From NCBI RefSeq assembly GCF_023380265.1, contig NZ_CP093366.1, positions 248,001 to 312,000 of the forward strand: DNA of 64,000 bases, given 5' to 3'. The stretch is from Bombilactobacillus folatiphilus (GTDB taxonomy: Bacteria > Bacillota > Bacilli > Lactobacillales > Lactobacillaceae). The position numbers and the translations under genes are program-made. Below the pieces are notes generated by a model. That model searched no databases and was not told the origin of the DNA. It was given only the letters and a program-made list of their open reading frames with translations. Positions 1 to 8,800 of the stretch are shown here, one piece after another. Positions within the stretch are counted from its first letter, which is position 1. Each line of letters begins with the position of its first letter.

Positions 1-409
1 GACCAATGAACAAGCATTGGCGGGTCAATTAGAAGATGCCAGTGCACAAATTGCCCATGATTTGAAGAGTCAACATTTGACTAAATTTGAAGTGGCAGCG
101 CAAGAATTGATTGAACAATATGATGCCACAGAATTGGTCGAATTATTATTGAAAAGTTTGACAAAAGATCCTGAAGCTATTCCTGTGAAAATTACTCCGG
201 AACGCCCATTACCAAATCGGCGCGGTCGTAATAATTCACGTGGTGGTGATCGGCGTTCGCATGGTCGTTATCGTGGCGGAAATAGTAATGATCGCCGCCG
301 TGGCAACAACGATCATCGTTCCCGTCGTAACAACAATGGTCATCATGATTCTAATAATCATGGCGGTGGTAATCGCAAACGGAATTTTACGGTGCGGACT
401 AACAAATAA
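1..409 (+). CDS. cshA: DEAD-box RNA helicase CshA, C-terminal end (5' truncated by window)
   Basis: The reading frame is open from the first bases of the window, so this is the tail of a gene that begins upstream. About 135 residues remain. The first half resembles the region after the helicase core; the last ~60 residues are a low-complexity basic tail rich in Arg, Gly, Asn, Ser and His, typical of the RNA-binding extension of CshA-type cold-shock/RNA-decay helicases. Its position immediately before acpS-alr-mazEF is the usual one for cshA in lactobacilli. The helicase motifs lie outside the window, so the identification rests on the tail and on synteny. Confidence 0.75.
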   Translation, partial: TNEQALAGQLEDASAQIAHDLKSQHLTKFEVAAQELIEQYDATELVELLLKSLTKDPEAIPVKITPERPLPNRRGRNNSRGGDRRSHGRYRGGNSNDRRRGNNDHRSRRNNNGHHDSNNHGGGNRKRNFTVRTNK

Positions 410-443
410 ACGATAAAATTTCTTGATCGTAAAGGAGTTGCTG

Positions 444-842
444 ATGATTCAGGGTTTGGGCGTTGACTTAGCGGAAATAGAACGGATTTGGGCTACTTAT
501 CAAAAACGCCCTCGTTTTTTAACGAAAGTTTTAACGCCTAGTGAACAAGCGGTTTTCCAATCTTATCAAGGACAAAGACAAAAAGAATTCTTAGCGGGAC
601 GTTTTTCGGCAAAAGAGGCTTTTAGTAAAGCCTTGGGCACTGGGATCGGCCCGATTAGTTTTCAAGATGTGTCGATTCTGAATCTTGACCATGGCAAACC
701 TTATGTTCAACAGCAAGTTTATGCAGGAAATGTGTTGATTTCTATTTCGCATACCCAGTTGTATGTCATGACGGAAGTTATTTTGGAAGGGGGAAGCCCT
801 AGTGCAGCCTTCAATTCATCGTCCAACAGTCATTCAAATTGA
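444..842 (+). CDS. acpS: Holo-[acyl-carrier-protein] synthase
   Basis: AcpS transfers 4'-phosphopantetheine from CoA to apo-ACP, activating fatty-acid synthesis. The N-terminus has the family signature GLGVDLAEIERI (magnesium-binding Asp) and residues ~50-60 carry the FSAKEAFSKALG motif. The ATG at 444 is chosen because AAAGGAG at 431-437 sits 6 bases before it; an upstream in-frame TTG at 423 has no such site. At 132 residues the protein is about 12-15 longer than usual: a Ser/Asn-rich tail is encoded where the frame runs 41 bases into alr. Confidence 0.93.
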   Translation: MIQGLGVDLAEIERIWATYQKRPRFLTKVLTPSEQAVFQSYQGQRQKEFLAGRFSAKEAFSKALGTGIGPISFQDVSILNLDHGKPYVQQQVYAGNVLISISHTQLYVMTEVILEGGSPSAAFNSSSNSHSN

Positions 843-1911
843 TCGTGACGCTTTGCGGAATAATTATTTGCAGGCCCGTCAACTGGCGGGTTCTGAAAAA
901 AGAATATTTGCGGTAGTCAAAGCTGATGCGTACCATCACGGTGCCGTCGTTGTTGCGCAAATCTTGCATGAACTGCAGGTGGATGGCTTTTGTGTGGCCA
1001 CTATTGATGAAGCTTTAGAATTGCGGACGGCGGGAATCACCGAGCAGATTTTGGTGTTAGGCTTGATTCCGGTGCAACAAGCACCGTTAGCAGCACAAAA
1101 TGATATTTCAGTGGCTGTTGGTGATTTAACTTGGTTGCAAACTGCGGCTTTTACCGTGCGGTCACCGTTGAAAGTGCATTTAGCATTAGATACGGGCATG
1201 GGACGTATTGGTTTTCGCGAGAAATCCGCCTTGGTTGAAGCTTGTCAGTTTTTAAAAACACAGCCACAATTAATTCCTGAAGGAATCTTTACGCATTTTG
1301 CAACGGCGGATGAACTTAGTGATGATTATTTCCAACAGCAATTAGCGCAGTTTGAGTTTTTAATTCAAGATTTACCGATTACATTTGAAAATGTGCATTG
1401 TGCTAATTCGGCAACTTCCTTATGGCATCGGCAAGCACCGGGAAATTTAATTCGGCTGGGAATTGGGTTGTATGGTTTGAATCCAGCGGGGTCGCATTCA
1501 AAGCAGTTACCGTATTCGTTACAACCAGCGCTTAGTCTCACCAGTCAAATTGTGGCAATTAAACAATTACCGGCAGGACAAAGTATCAGTTACGGTGCAA
1601 CGTATACAACTGAGCAACCAGAAATTATTGCGACGGTGCCACTGGGTTATGCAGATGGTTGGCAAAGACGAATGACTGGTAGTAAGGTGTTAGTAGACGG
1701 TCATTTATGTCCAATTGTAGGACGGATTTGTATGGATCAGCTCATGATTAAAGTACCGAAATTTTATCCGTTAGGAACGCTTGTGACATTTATTGGTCAG
1801 CAAAATCAGCAAACTTTGAGTGCAGATGTTGCTGCTGATTATGGTCAAACCATTAATTACGAAATTTTGTGTAATTTATCTGACCGAATCCCGCGAAAAT
1901 ATATTAATTAA
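802..1911 (+). CDS. alr: Alanine racemase
   Basis: PLP enzyme that interconverts L- and D-alanine, supplying D-Ala for peptidoglycan and teichoic acid. The PLP lysine is K40 (context VVKADAYHHG, where most homologues read VVKANAYGHG), the second catalytic base is Tyr264 in SISYGATY, and Arg135 lies in TGMGRIGF. Its 369 residues are the normal length. The start is GTG at 802 behind AAGGGGG at about 787-793; this gives the family's usual N-terminus (IHRP, then the first barrel strand). It overlaps acpS by 41 bases, which implies translational coupling. Confidence 0.95.
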   Translation: MQPSIHRPTVIQIDRDALRNNYLQARQLAGSEKRIFAVVKADAYHHGAVVVAQILHELQVDGFCVATIDEALELRTAGITEQILVLGLIPVQQAPLAAQNDISVAVGDLTWLQTAAFTVRSPLKVHLALDTGMGRIGFREKSALVEACQFLKTQPQLIPEGIFTHFATADELSDDYFQQQLAQFEFLIQDLPITFENVHCANSATSLWHRQAPGNLIRLGIGLYGLNPAGSHSKQLPYSLQPALSLTSQIVAIKQLPAGQSISYGATYTTEQPEIIATVPLGYADGWQRRMTGSKVLVDGHLCPIVGRICMDQLMIKVPKFYPLGTLVTFIGQQNQQTLSADVAADYGQTINYEILCNLSDRIPRKYIN

Positions 1912-1963
1912 TTGATGACTTTGTGTTATATTTAATTAAAATTATCCGAGGGGGAGATTGGAT

Positions 1964-2212
1964 ATGGCTGGCTTTTCAAAAAACTTTTCTTTACAATTGG
2001 ACTCAGATCTTATTGATCGTTTGATGCAATACAGTAATGAAAATGCTTGTGACACTAGTTATGTAGTGGATGAAGCACTTTTTAGCTTCTTTCAACGTGA
2101 GGATAGGATGGTAAGTCAATTGATGGATGGTTATGTGAATATGGCAGATATTAATGAAGAAATCAGCAATGCTTTTTCAGTTTGTGAGCAGGAAGTAGAT
2201 AGGCAAGTTTAG
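1964..2212 (+). CDS. mazE: MazE-type antitoxin (ribbon-helix-helix)
   Basis: A small 82-residue protein directly before mazF. The N-terminal ~45 residues fit a ribbon-helix-helix DNA-binding fold (short strand, then two helices). The acidic C-terminus would be the toxin-neutralising segment, as in Firmicute MazE/EndoAI. The ATG at 1964 follows a GAGGGGGAG site at about 1948-1956; a TTG two codons earlier is less well placed. The stop codon overlaps the mazF start by one base. Family assignment is mainly by context and size because MazE sequences diverge strongly. Confidence 0.8.
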   Translation: MAGFSKNFSLQLDSDLIDRLMQYSNENACDTSYVVDEALFSFFQREDRMVSQLMDGYVNMADINEEISNAFSVCEQEVDRQV

Positions 2213-2556
2213 TGGGAATTACAATTAAACGGGGCGATGTATTCTTTGCGGATCTCTCTCCGGTTGTTGGTTCAGAACAAGGTGGCATGCGACCCGTTTT
2301 AGTGGTCCAAAATAACGTTGGTAATAAATACAGTCCGACAATCATTATCGTGGCCATCACGGGACGAATTGATAAGCCAAAGATGCCAACGCATGTCGGC
2401 ATTACCCGTAAAGATGGTTTTAGTAAAGATTCGGTTATTTTAACTGAGCAAATCAGAACAATTGATAAACAACGTTTGAAAGAAAAAGTTACAACTTTAT
2501 CCGCACAAAAAATGCTACTAGTGGATAAAGCGTTACGTGTGAGCGTTCATGTGTAA
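2212..2556 (+). CDS. mazF: MazF/PemK-type endoribonuclease toxin
   Basis: 114-residue sequence-specific mRNA interferase. The opening residues ([20 protein letters not shown]), the MRPVLVVQN strand with its conserved Arg at 27, and IIVAITG are hallmarks of Gram-positive MazF. The start is GTG at 2212, sharing a base with the mazE stop (TAGTG), so the pair is translated as one unit. alr-mazEF is the standard Firmicute arrangement. Both genes look intact. Confidence 0.94.
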   Translation: MGITIKRGDVFFADLSPVVGSEQGGMRPVLVVQNNVGNKYSPTIIIVAITGRIDKPKMPTHVGITRKDGFSKDSVILTEQIRTIDKQRLKEKVTTLSAQKMLLVDKALRVSVHV

Positions 2557-2558
2557 GC

Positions 2559-2592
2559 AAAAAGCATCCAGATTCTGATGGGATGCTTTTTT
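2559..2592 (+). terminator. Intrinsic terminator after mazF
   Basis: An 11-base arm (AAAAAGCATCC) pairs with GGATGCTTTTT across an 11-base loop, and the 3' arm runs into a T tract. It lies three bases after the mazF stop and ends the acpS-alr-mazEF transcript. Confidence 0.9.
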
Positions 2593-2619
2593 GGTGTTTT
2601 TAAATAAGGTTAAATTCGG

Positions 2620-2625
2620 TATAAT
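2620..2625 (+). promoter_or_regulatory. TATAAT box 6 bases before the start codon of the C39-like gene
   Basis: A perfect TATAAT ends at 2625 and the ATG is at 2632, where transcription would be expected to begin. No good -35 is seen at the usual spacing (TTGGTG at 2591-2596 is too far away). With this -10 the message would have no 5' leader and no Shine-Dalgarno sequence. Confidence 0.55.
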
Positions 2626-2631
2626 ACAACC

Positions 2632-3384
2632 ATGGAAAATAATCGTCGAACTATTCGCAAGAAGCATCAACGACAATTTAAAATTGGTGTTACAATTTTA
2701 GTTTTATTAGTAACTGTCTGGGGCTTGTGGTTTTATTTTGTGAAGTCAGACGACGGCTTACGCAATCCCTTGACTTATCATCGGCAAGTGGAGTTGACCG
2801 TTCCCTATGAGAATCAATTAAAGGATCAGCCAGCCCTCAAAAATGGTTGTGAAGTCACTTCATTGGCGATGTTGTTGCGCTATTATGGTTATAATGTGAA
2901 TAAAAATGTGTTAGCGAAAAAAATTGATTGTGTGCCGTTTAATGTTGATCGGCATCATCATGGTGATCCGCATGATGGTTTTGTAGGCAATATGACGTCG
3001 GGTTATGCGGCAATGGGCGCTTATGTGGAACCCGTCAGCAAGTTGTGTAAGCAGATCGTTGGTTCAGATTATACAGTTCATAGTGGTGAGAAGTTGGAAT
3101 TAAAAGATTTAGAACGTTTGATTCATCATGGACATCCAGTTTGGATTTTAGCCACGCTAGACTTTCAACCAGTGACGAAAAAAGACTTAATCAATTGGAA
3201 GACGCCTAATGGGATAATTACGGTGACGCCATTAATTCATTCAGTCGTGGTGACGGGGATTAATCAAAAGGATTTTTACGTGAATGATCCCTTGAAGAAG
3301 GCTAATCGCAAGGTACCGATTGCCAAACTAGCGAAGTCGTTTGCGGGCTTGCGGTCACAATATCTGTATTTAATGCCAAAATAA
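2632..3384 (+). CDS. Membrane-anchored C39-like cysteine peptidase family protein
   Basis: 250 residues: a basic N-terminus, one hydrophobic segment (about residues 17-37) acting as signal or anchor, then an extracellular papain-like domain. Cys73 in KNGCEVTSLAML, His203 in LIHSVVVTG and the N/D pair near 218-219 match the Cys-His-Asp arrangement of the C39_2 group. Lactobacilli carry many such proteins of mostly unknown substrate. No ABC transporter or bacteriocin gene is adjacent, so a bacteriocin-leader role is not supported. The ATG at 2632 is the only early start; the nearest purine-rich stretch (AAGG at 2606-2609) is 22 bases away. It has its own promoter and terminator. Confidence 0.8.
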   Translation: MENNRRTIRKKHQRQFKIGVTILVLLVTVWGLWFYFVKSDDGLRNPLTYHRQVELTVPYENQLKDQPALKNGCEVTSLAMLLRYYGYNVNKNVLAKKIDCVPFNVDRHHHGDPHDGFVGNMTSGYAAMGAYVEPVSKLCKQIVGSDYTVHSGEKLELKDLERLIHHGHPVWILATLDFQPVTKKDLINWKTPNGIITVTPLIHSVVVTGINQKDFYVNDPLKKANRKVPIAKLAKSFAGLRSQYLYLMPK

Positions 3385-3425
3385 AGGGGCTATTGTCGAA
3401 CGAAATCGACGACAGTCCTTTTTTG
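3385..3425 (+). terminator. Terminator hairpin after the C39-like gene
   Basis: An imperfect stem (AGGGGCTATTGTCGA against TCGACGACAGTCCTT) with a short loop is followed by T6. It lies directly after the stop codon, and may also end transcription arriving from the opposite strand. Confidence 0.75.
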
Positions 3426-3437
3426 GTACAGTGGATG

Positions 3438-5437
3438 TTAATTCTTAGTATAGTAAAGATCAATTGTGGAGACGTTTGGGGTAGCACTTGTCACCGGAAC
3501 ACTGTCCACTAATGGTTGACTAGCTGTATAACCAGTAATAGTCGGTGTTACATATTCGTCAAAATTGCCCGTGCTCCAAGTATTATAAACCGTCTCATTG
3601 GTGACTTGATCAACATACAAATTCCGCTTGAGAACGGCAACTTGCTTAATTGACTTCACGGCGCTACTGGGATAATGAACGTTAATAACCCTTAATTTGG
3701 TCTGTTTTTGAGAAGTTGGATCAATTTGATGTGCCACATGGGCCTGAACAACTTGTTGACCCGAAGCGTCAATCGTAATCGTGGCTTGCGGTTGATCAAT
3801 CAATTCATAGCCCTGAGGTGCTTAGTAATTAAGCGCTAAAGTTTGTCCCGTGTAACCCCGTTAGTTGTTGCGTACCGACTTCCTTACCCGCTTCATCTAG
3901 ATATTGAATCGTGACTGTTTGTTCAATCGGTGTGTAGTAAATGTCAATTGTTTGATCTTGATTAAAATCACTAATGACGGCTGCTGGAACTTGCGTTTGG
4001 GAAGCTGTGTATCCCGCAAATTTAGGAATTTGATAACTGGCAAACTGATCATCTGACCAATCCCCAAAAGTGGCATTGCCATTATTATCGTAATGTACTG
4101 TGCGTTCTACTTTGCCGGTTTGGGTTTCGGTGTGCACTTGTCCGTCAGGTTGATGTACGTTAATGGTTCGGGTGATAGCTTTAACTTCTTGGTCATCTAA
4201 TAATTGACCGGTGTCCCATTCATAAACGGTAACTTGGTCGCGTCCGGTTAAATTTTCCAGTTCATCAAGTGAATAATGTCCGCCTTTTTGATAGCCACTG
4301 ACGGCGACCAAGTCATTTGAAATAGCTTTTTTATTGGTGCCGAGAATGGTTCTACCGATATGTCCATTGTGGAGCTGATCTAGACCGCCCAAGTTAACAT
4401 CGTTTTTTAGTATTAGACGATTTAAGTTGAAAGTTCCGTTTAACTCTACTCCCTTACCAATCAAGTTACTTAAATTAAGACTGGTTAAACCACAACCATC
4501 CAATATCGCGAATGGATCTTCTTGTAAACCAGAAAGATTGAAATTGTTAAGATCTAATTCTTTTAGACTGATACAGTCCATAAACATTGCTGTAACATCA
4601 GCCACGTTAGCTGTATTAAAGCTACTAACATTAACATTTTGTAGATTTTTACACCCCTGAAACATGAATAACATGTCAGTGACATTAGACGTATCCAAAC
4701 TACTTAAATCTAAACTGGTTAATGTAGACCCGTCAAACATTTCTGACATGTCGGTTACTTTGGATGTATCTAAATTTTCTAATCCTATAATCTGTTTTAA
4801 ATTATACAAATTTGCAAATAATAATGATGAATCTTCATTAGCAACAACACCTTGATCTAAGACAATTTTAGTAATCTTTGTAACGTGATAGTCGTTTGTT
4901 ATACCCTTAAATTCGTTTCCGTCAATTCCCCCACTCCCCAACGTTCCTGCATGGAAAGTCAGTACATAATCATCACCATCTTGAGTGTAATCCCACTTGC
5001 TGGTGCCCCAAGTGCCTTGTGCCAAGGGGACTTCGTAGCTGATGCATCATTAGCATCAGACACTGTGGTGGTATCGGTGGTATTAATATCGTTATTAATG
5101 TTAACGTTATCATTAGAAGCTACATTATCAGTCGTGTTACTACTTTCGTTAACAATATTAGTTTGAGATGTCGTTGTATCATTGTTTGGCGCCACAGCAG
5201 GCACAGTCTGATCATTCATATCATGATTGTTAACCGCTTCCAAATTGGTATCAACTATTGGATTCGTGACTGGCGTAGCTGAAGTAGGGTCCGGCGTTTG
5301 CACCTGTGTAGTAGCCACGTCATTCGCCTCATTATTATTATCAGCATTCACAGCTTGTTGGCTCAACACGATGCCACAGACTAACCCTAAAAAGTACCCA
5401 TAGTGCGAATTGTCAATTTTTTGTGATTCATTGTCAT
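3438..5437 (-). pseudogene. Disrupted cell-surface protein gene (BspA-type LRR plus MucBP-like repeats)
   Basis: Read from 5437 down, an AAGGAG site (5443-5448) and ATG open a YSIRK-less signal peptide, but the frame hits TAG after 16 codons. Adding one base to the A5 tract at 5389-5393 (T5 on the coding strand) restores the rest of the signal peptide and an Asn/Thr/Asp-rich linker. A second one-base shift is needed at the G4 tract 5026-5029 to enter the domain with DUF285/BspA-like leucine-rich repeats (two to three copies of S-N-V-T-D-M..MF), followed by Mub-type repeats. A third shift near 3845-3860 and a stop at 3822-3824 break a MucBP repeat. The last fragment ends at 3438 with no LPxTG anchor. 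Joined, the fragments make one ~660-residue adhesin. The many lesions argue for decay rather than programmed shifting. Confidence 0.85.
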
Positions 5438-5837
5438 CTTTACTCCTTATCCCTTATCTTGTGTAAACAATAACGATCATTTACAAATTTGATTGTAAAG
5501 TTTTAATTAATAATACACAAGCCTAATTTTTAAGGAATAATATTTAACGATAGGATGGGATAATAATCTGCTTTTAGATTTAACCAAAATAAATTCTAAT
5601 GACCAAATCTATGGATTAATATTTAATAATAGAGATTATTTTATGTGAATATAACAAAAAAATATTTAGGCAATTCTTTCTATTTCATTAATATAGCCTA
5701 ATAATTATAAATTTTACTAAATAAAAATCAAAATGCAATAAAATATTTTTTTAATTATACTTGAAATTTGCTTTGGAAATAGTGATTTAGGATGCATATA
5801 ACATATGGTATAAAAAATTATAGATATTTAACATTGT
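5438..5837. other. AT-rich gap between two surface-protein genes
   Basis: About 400 bases with very few G or C and many short A/T runs. I see no open frame with a ribosome site, no RNA gene and no strong hairpin. Its ends hold the promoter regions of the divergently oriented surface genes on each side. Confidence 0.6.
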
Positions 5838-5866
5838 TTGATAACTTTGATTCCAGATGATATAAT
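5838..5866 (+). promoter_or_regulatory. Promoter of the pectate-lyase-like adhesin gene
   Basis: TTGATA at 5838-5843, a 17-base spacer and TATAAT at 5861-5866, the -10 being preceded by TGA (extended -10). This is among the best sigma-A promoters in the window and would start transcription near 5873. Confidence 0.8.
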
Positions 5867-5887
5867 TAGCATCGTGCTTAATTTAAT

Positions 5888-8800
5888 TTGCAATCTGATA
5901 CTGTTGTTTTTATTAAAATAATTCGAAGGTCTCGAGAGATATTGAATAATTATAAATACTTACTTAAAATTTTAAAATTGTTTCTATTGTTTGTGACAGC
6001 CTATTTGTTGTTAATTTCGCATTGTCAGTTGGTGCGGGCAGCACATAGTAAAAATCTGAATTTGACGACTAATAACCTCATAGTTGACTCTGCCTTGCAT
6101 TCACCGCAAACGCAAACTCAAGATAATACCAAAAATTTTGATTATTTGACGCAACCATCGCCCATGGTCGACAATATTGCAAGAGAGGCTACTGCTCATC
6201 CAGGATTGTATATGTATGATAATTATGCAAATCTGAATGGACAATTTTACTGGGCCGATTCTGACGCTCAAGCTAGTGTTGCTGACGGTAAAAATTATTT
6301 CACTGTTGATAATGATCCTGACGCTAAAGATAATCAAGATGATTTCAACTATTTAATCAAGAATGGTGAAAATTTGGGATCTAGTGCTACATATACGGCC
6401 TACGTTAGTACGGCTCAAGGATTCTTGGAAGCTGTTTATGATGAAGATAGTCCTGATGCTAAAAATGACAATGTTTCGCATATCAGTAAAATAGTAATTA
6501 AAAATGATTTAGATTTATCAAAGGATTACTGTGACTATACTGGTTATCGTGGCTTAACTTTTGAATGGAACTATACTAGACATTTTAAAATGGATATTGA
6601 GGGGAATAATCATTCAATAGAGTTTGCAGATTGTAGTATTGCTTTAATTTCTAATGGAAGCAGTACTAACAAAGATTCTACTTTTTCAGTAAGTGACGCC
6701 GGTGCAATATGTAGCACCCTCTATAAGGAAGATTGGACTTTGAAGGATTTACACGCCTATGATCAAAGTTACTGGGGACCAATCGCTGCTAATAATGGAG
6801 TAGCTGATAATGCGCAAAAAGCTGATGAAGGTAAAGATAATAATTATATCCAACGCCACGGAGGGTTTACTCGAATTACCTATGATAACTTTACTGATGT
6901 AGGTGCGCAAACACATAATGGTTATAGTTCTAAAGCTAATAGTGATATTGTTATAAAAGATAGAGTCGATTTATCTTCAGTTAAAAGTTATAAATATAAT
7001 GGCAAAGTATATGAGAGTCAAGATAAAAATCAACAGATTTTTGAAGCCTCCAATATCACTTTTTCTAAGGGGTGTCTTTTCACTGGTTATACGTATGATG
7101 CTAGTGGGATTACACTAAGTGGTTCTACAACACATTCTGAGGATCCTAGTCGTGCTCATGAACACAATGTCGTCAAACTAGAAGATGGAGCAAAAGTTTA
7201 TCTCTTTCCACACGGAGATGCCAGTGCAGAAAATAGTGGTGATTCTCCAAATATTAATATGCCATATGCAATTACATCTATTGGTAATAATTCTAAGATT
7301 GAGCTGCACGGTAATTCGGAATTATACATGATCTCTAATGATGCTCCCCCCAAAGGTCAGTACTATACTAGTAGTGATCCACTACGCAATAATCATTCAT
7401 TGGCTGGTGGATTGTATGTTGGTGGAAAGTGTGATGTTGAATATCACAAAGATAGCACTGGTTCACCCATTCTACGTGTTCAAAGTAACGATGATAGTAC
7501 AATGGATTATAATAATCCACAAAATAATGTTATGGACGATGATGGCAACTTTCCGGCGGGTCGTGAGACGAATAGTAATGCTGCAGGTGATGCTAATGTT
7601 CAAGAAAGCTCTTATAGTAATGCTATGGGTGATGCTCACAGTAACTATGGTCAATATATTTCACCTGATACTAATTCGACAGGCGCAACTTTAGCCAGTA
7701 AACCGCTTGTTTATTTAGGTGGTGCTGGTAGTAGCGCTAATTTAGATAACGGGACTTTTAGTGTTCAAACACACAATCTCCATGACTTTGGAACTGGTAA
7801 TAGTTCAAATAGTATAGGATTATCGGCTGGTCGCGGTCAGGTAATGGATATTGCTTCAGGGATGAAAGTTACCATCAATAAAGATGGAATATTCAATTTA
7901 AAGAATACTGGTGCTTCGAATACTGGTGGTGCGATTATTCTGTTATATGCGGATAATGGTATGGATTTGAATATTTATAATCCTGAAAAAATTAACTTGG
8001 ATTTGGGAACGAATAACAATCCTAATAGTGATATTGTTTATGTTAATGGTGGTTCAGCAACTAGTCCAGGTGGGAGTGTTAACGTGTTTAATAGTACCTT
8101 TAGTGCTAGTGGTAATTCTAGCGCAATTAGTGGACCTAGTGGTTCTTTAGGAACTGGTAATAATGACGATGTTACATTGGATAATGTGCCGATTCAAAAA
8201 TTAGAAGTTCCCTTTGCCTACTGGGCAATTATGGGTAATCTGCTTCAAGATGGTACGAAAGATGTTTATGCTTCCAAAGATAATTTAGCAAAATTGAATA
8301 TAGGTTTAGCCGCAATGAACGGTAAGGAATTCCATCAAATTACTTTCGGTAAATTGGATAGTCCTTTGATTAATAACGCAACTGATGATGTGATTCCTGC
8401 TCACAGTATGGATATTAAGGGCACGATTAGTCACTACGATAATGATACAGCCTTTACGCCGGCCACTCCATTGTTGCATTTGAGTTTGGTGCGGCAAGAT
8501 GGCTCCACTTATGATTTGGGCACTGTTAACAATTCTCAACAATCTTACTGGGGTTACACAGATAGTAGTAATAATGCAATCACTAAACCCGTTTCTCCCG
8601 GTATTTTAGGTGTGGGTGAAGATGGTAAGCAAAATGGTTTAGTTAGTTCGGACCGTACTGGTGATGTTGTTTTAACTGCACCGCTCTACTTGAATGATGG
8701 TGTCGATGATGCAGATCATCCTGATGATCAAGATGTTAAAATTACACAGACTGCTTCTGATCCTAAAAGTTCTGTTTTTGATTATACGATTGACTTTGCC

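Noticed and set aside
2632..3384. Bacteriocin-processing role for the C39-like protein
   Set aside because: It lacks ABC-transporter domains, and no bacteriocin precursor or immunity gene is visible in the neighbourhood.
5015..5040. Programmed -1 frameshifting at the CCCC tract (coding strand) of the surface-protein gene
   Set aside because: The bases around the tract do not form an X-XXY-YYZ slippery heptamer in the incoming frame, and other unrelated lesions exist in the same gene.
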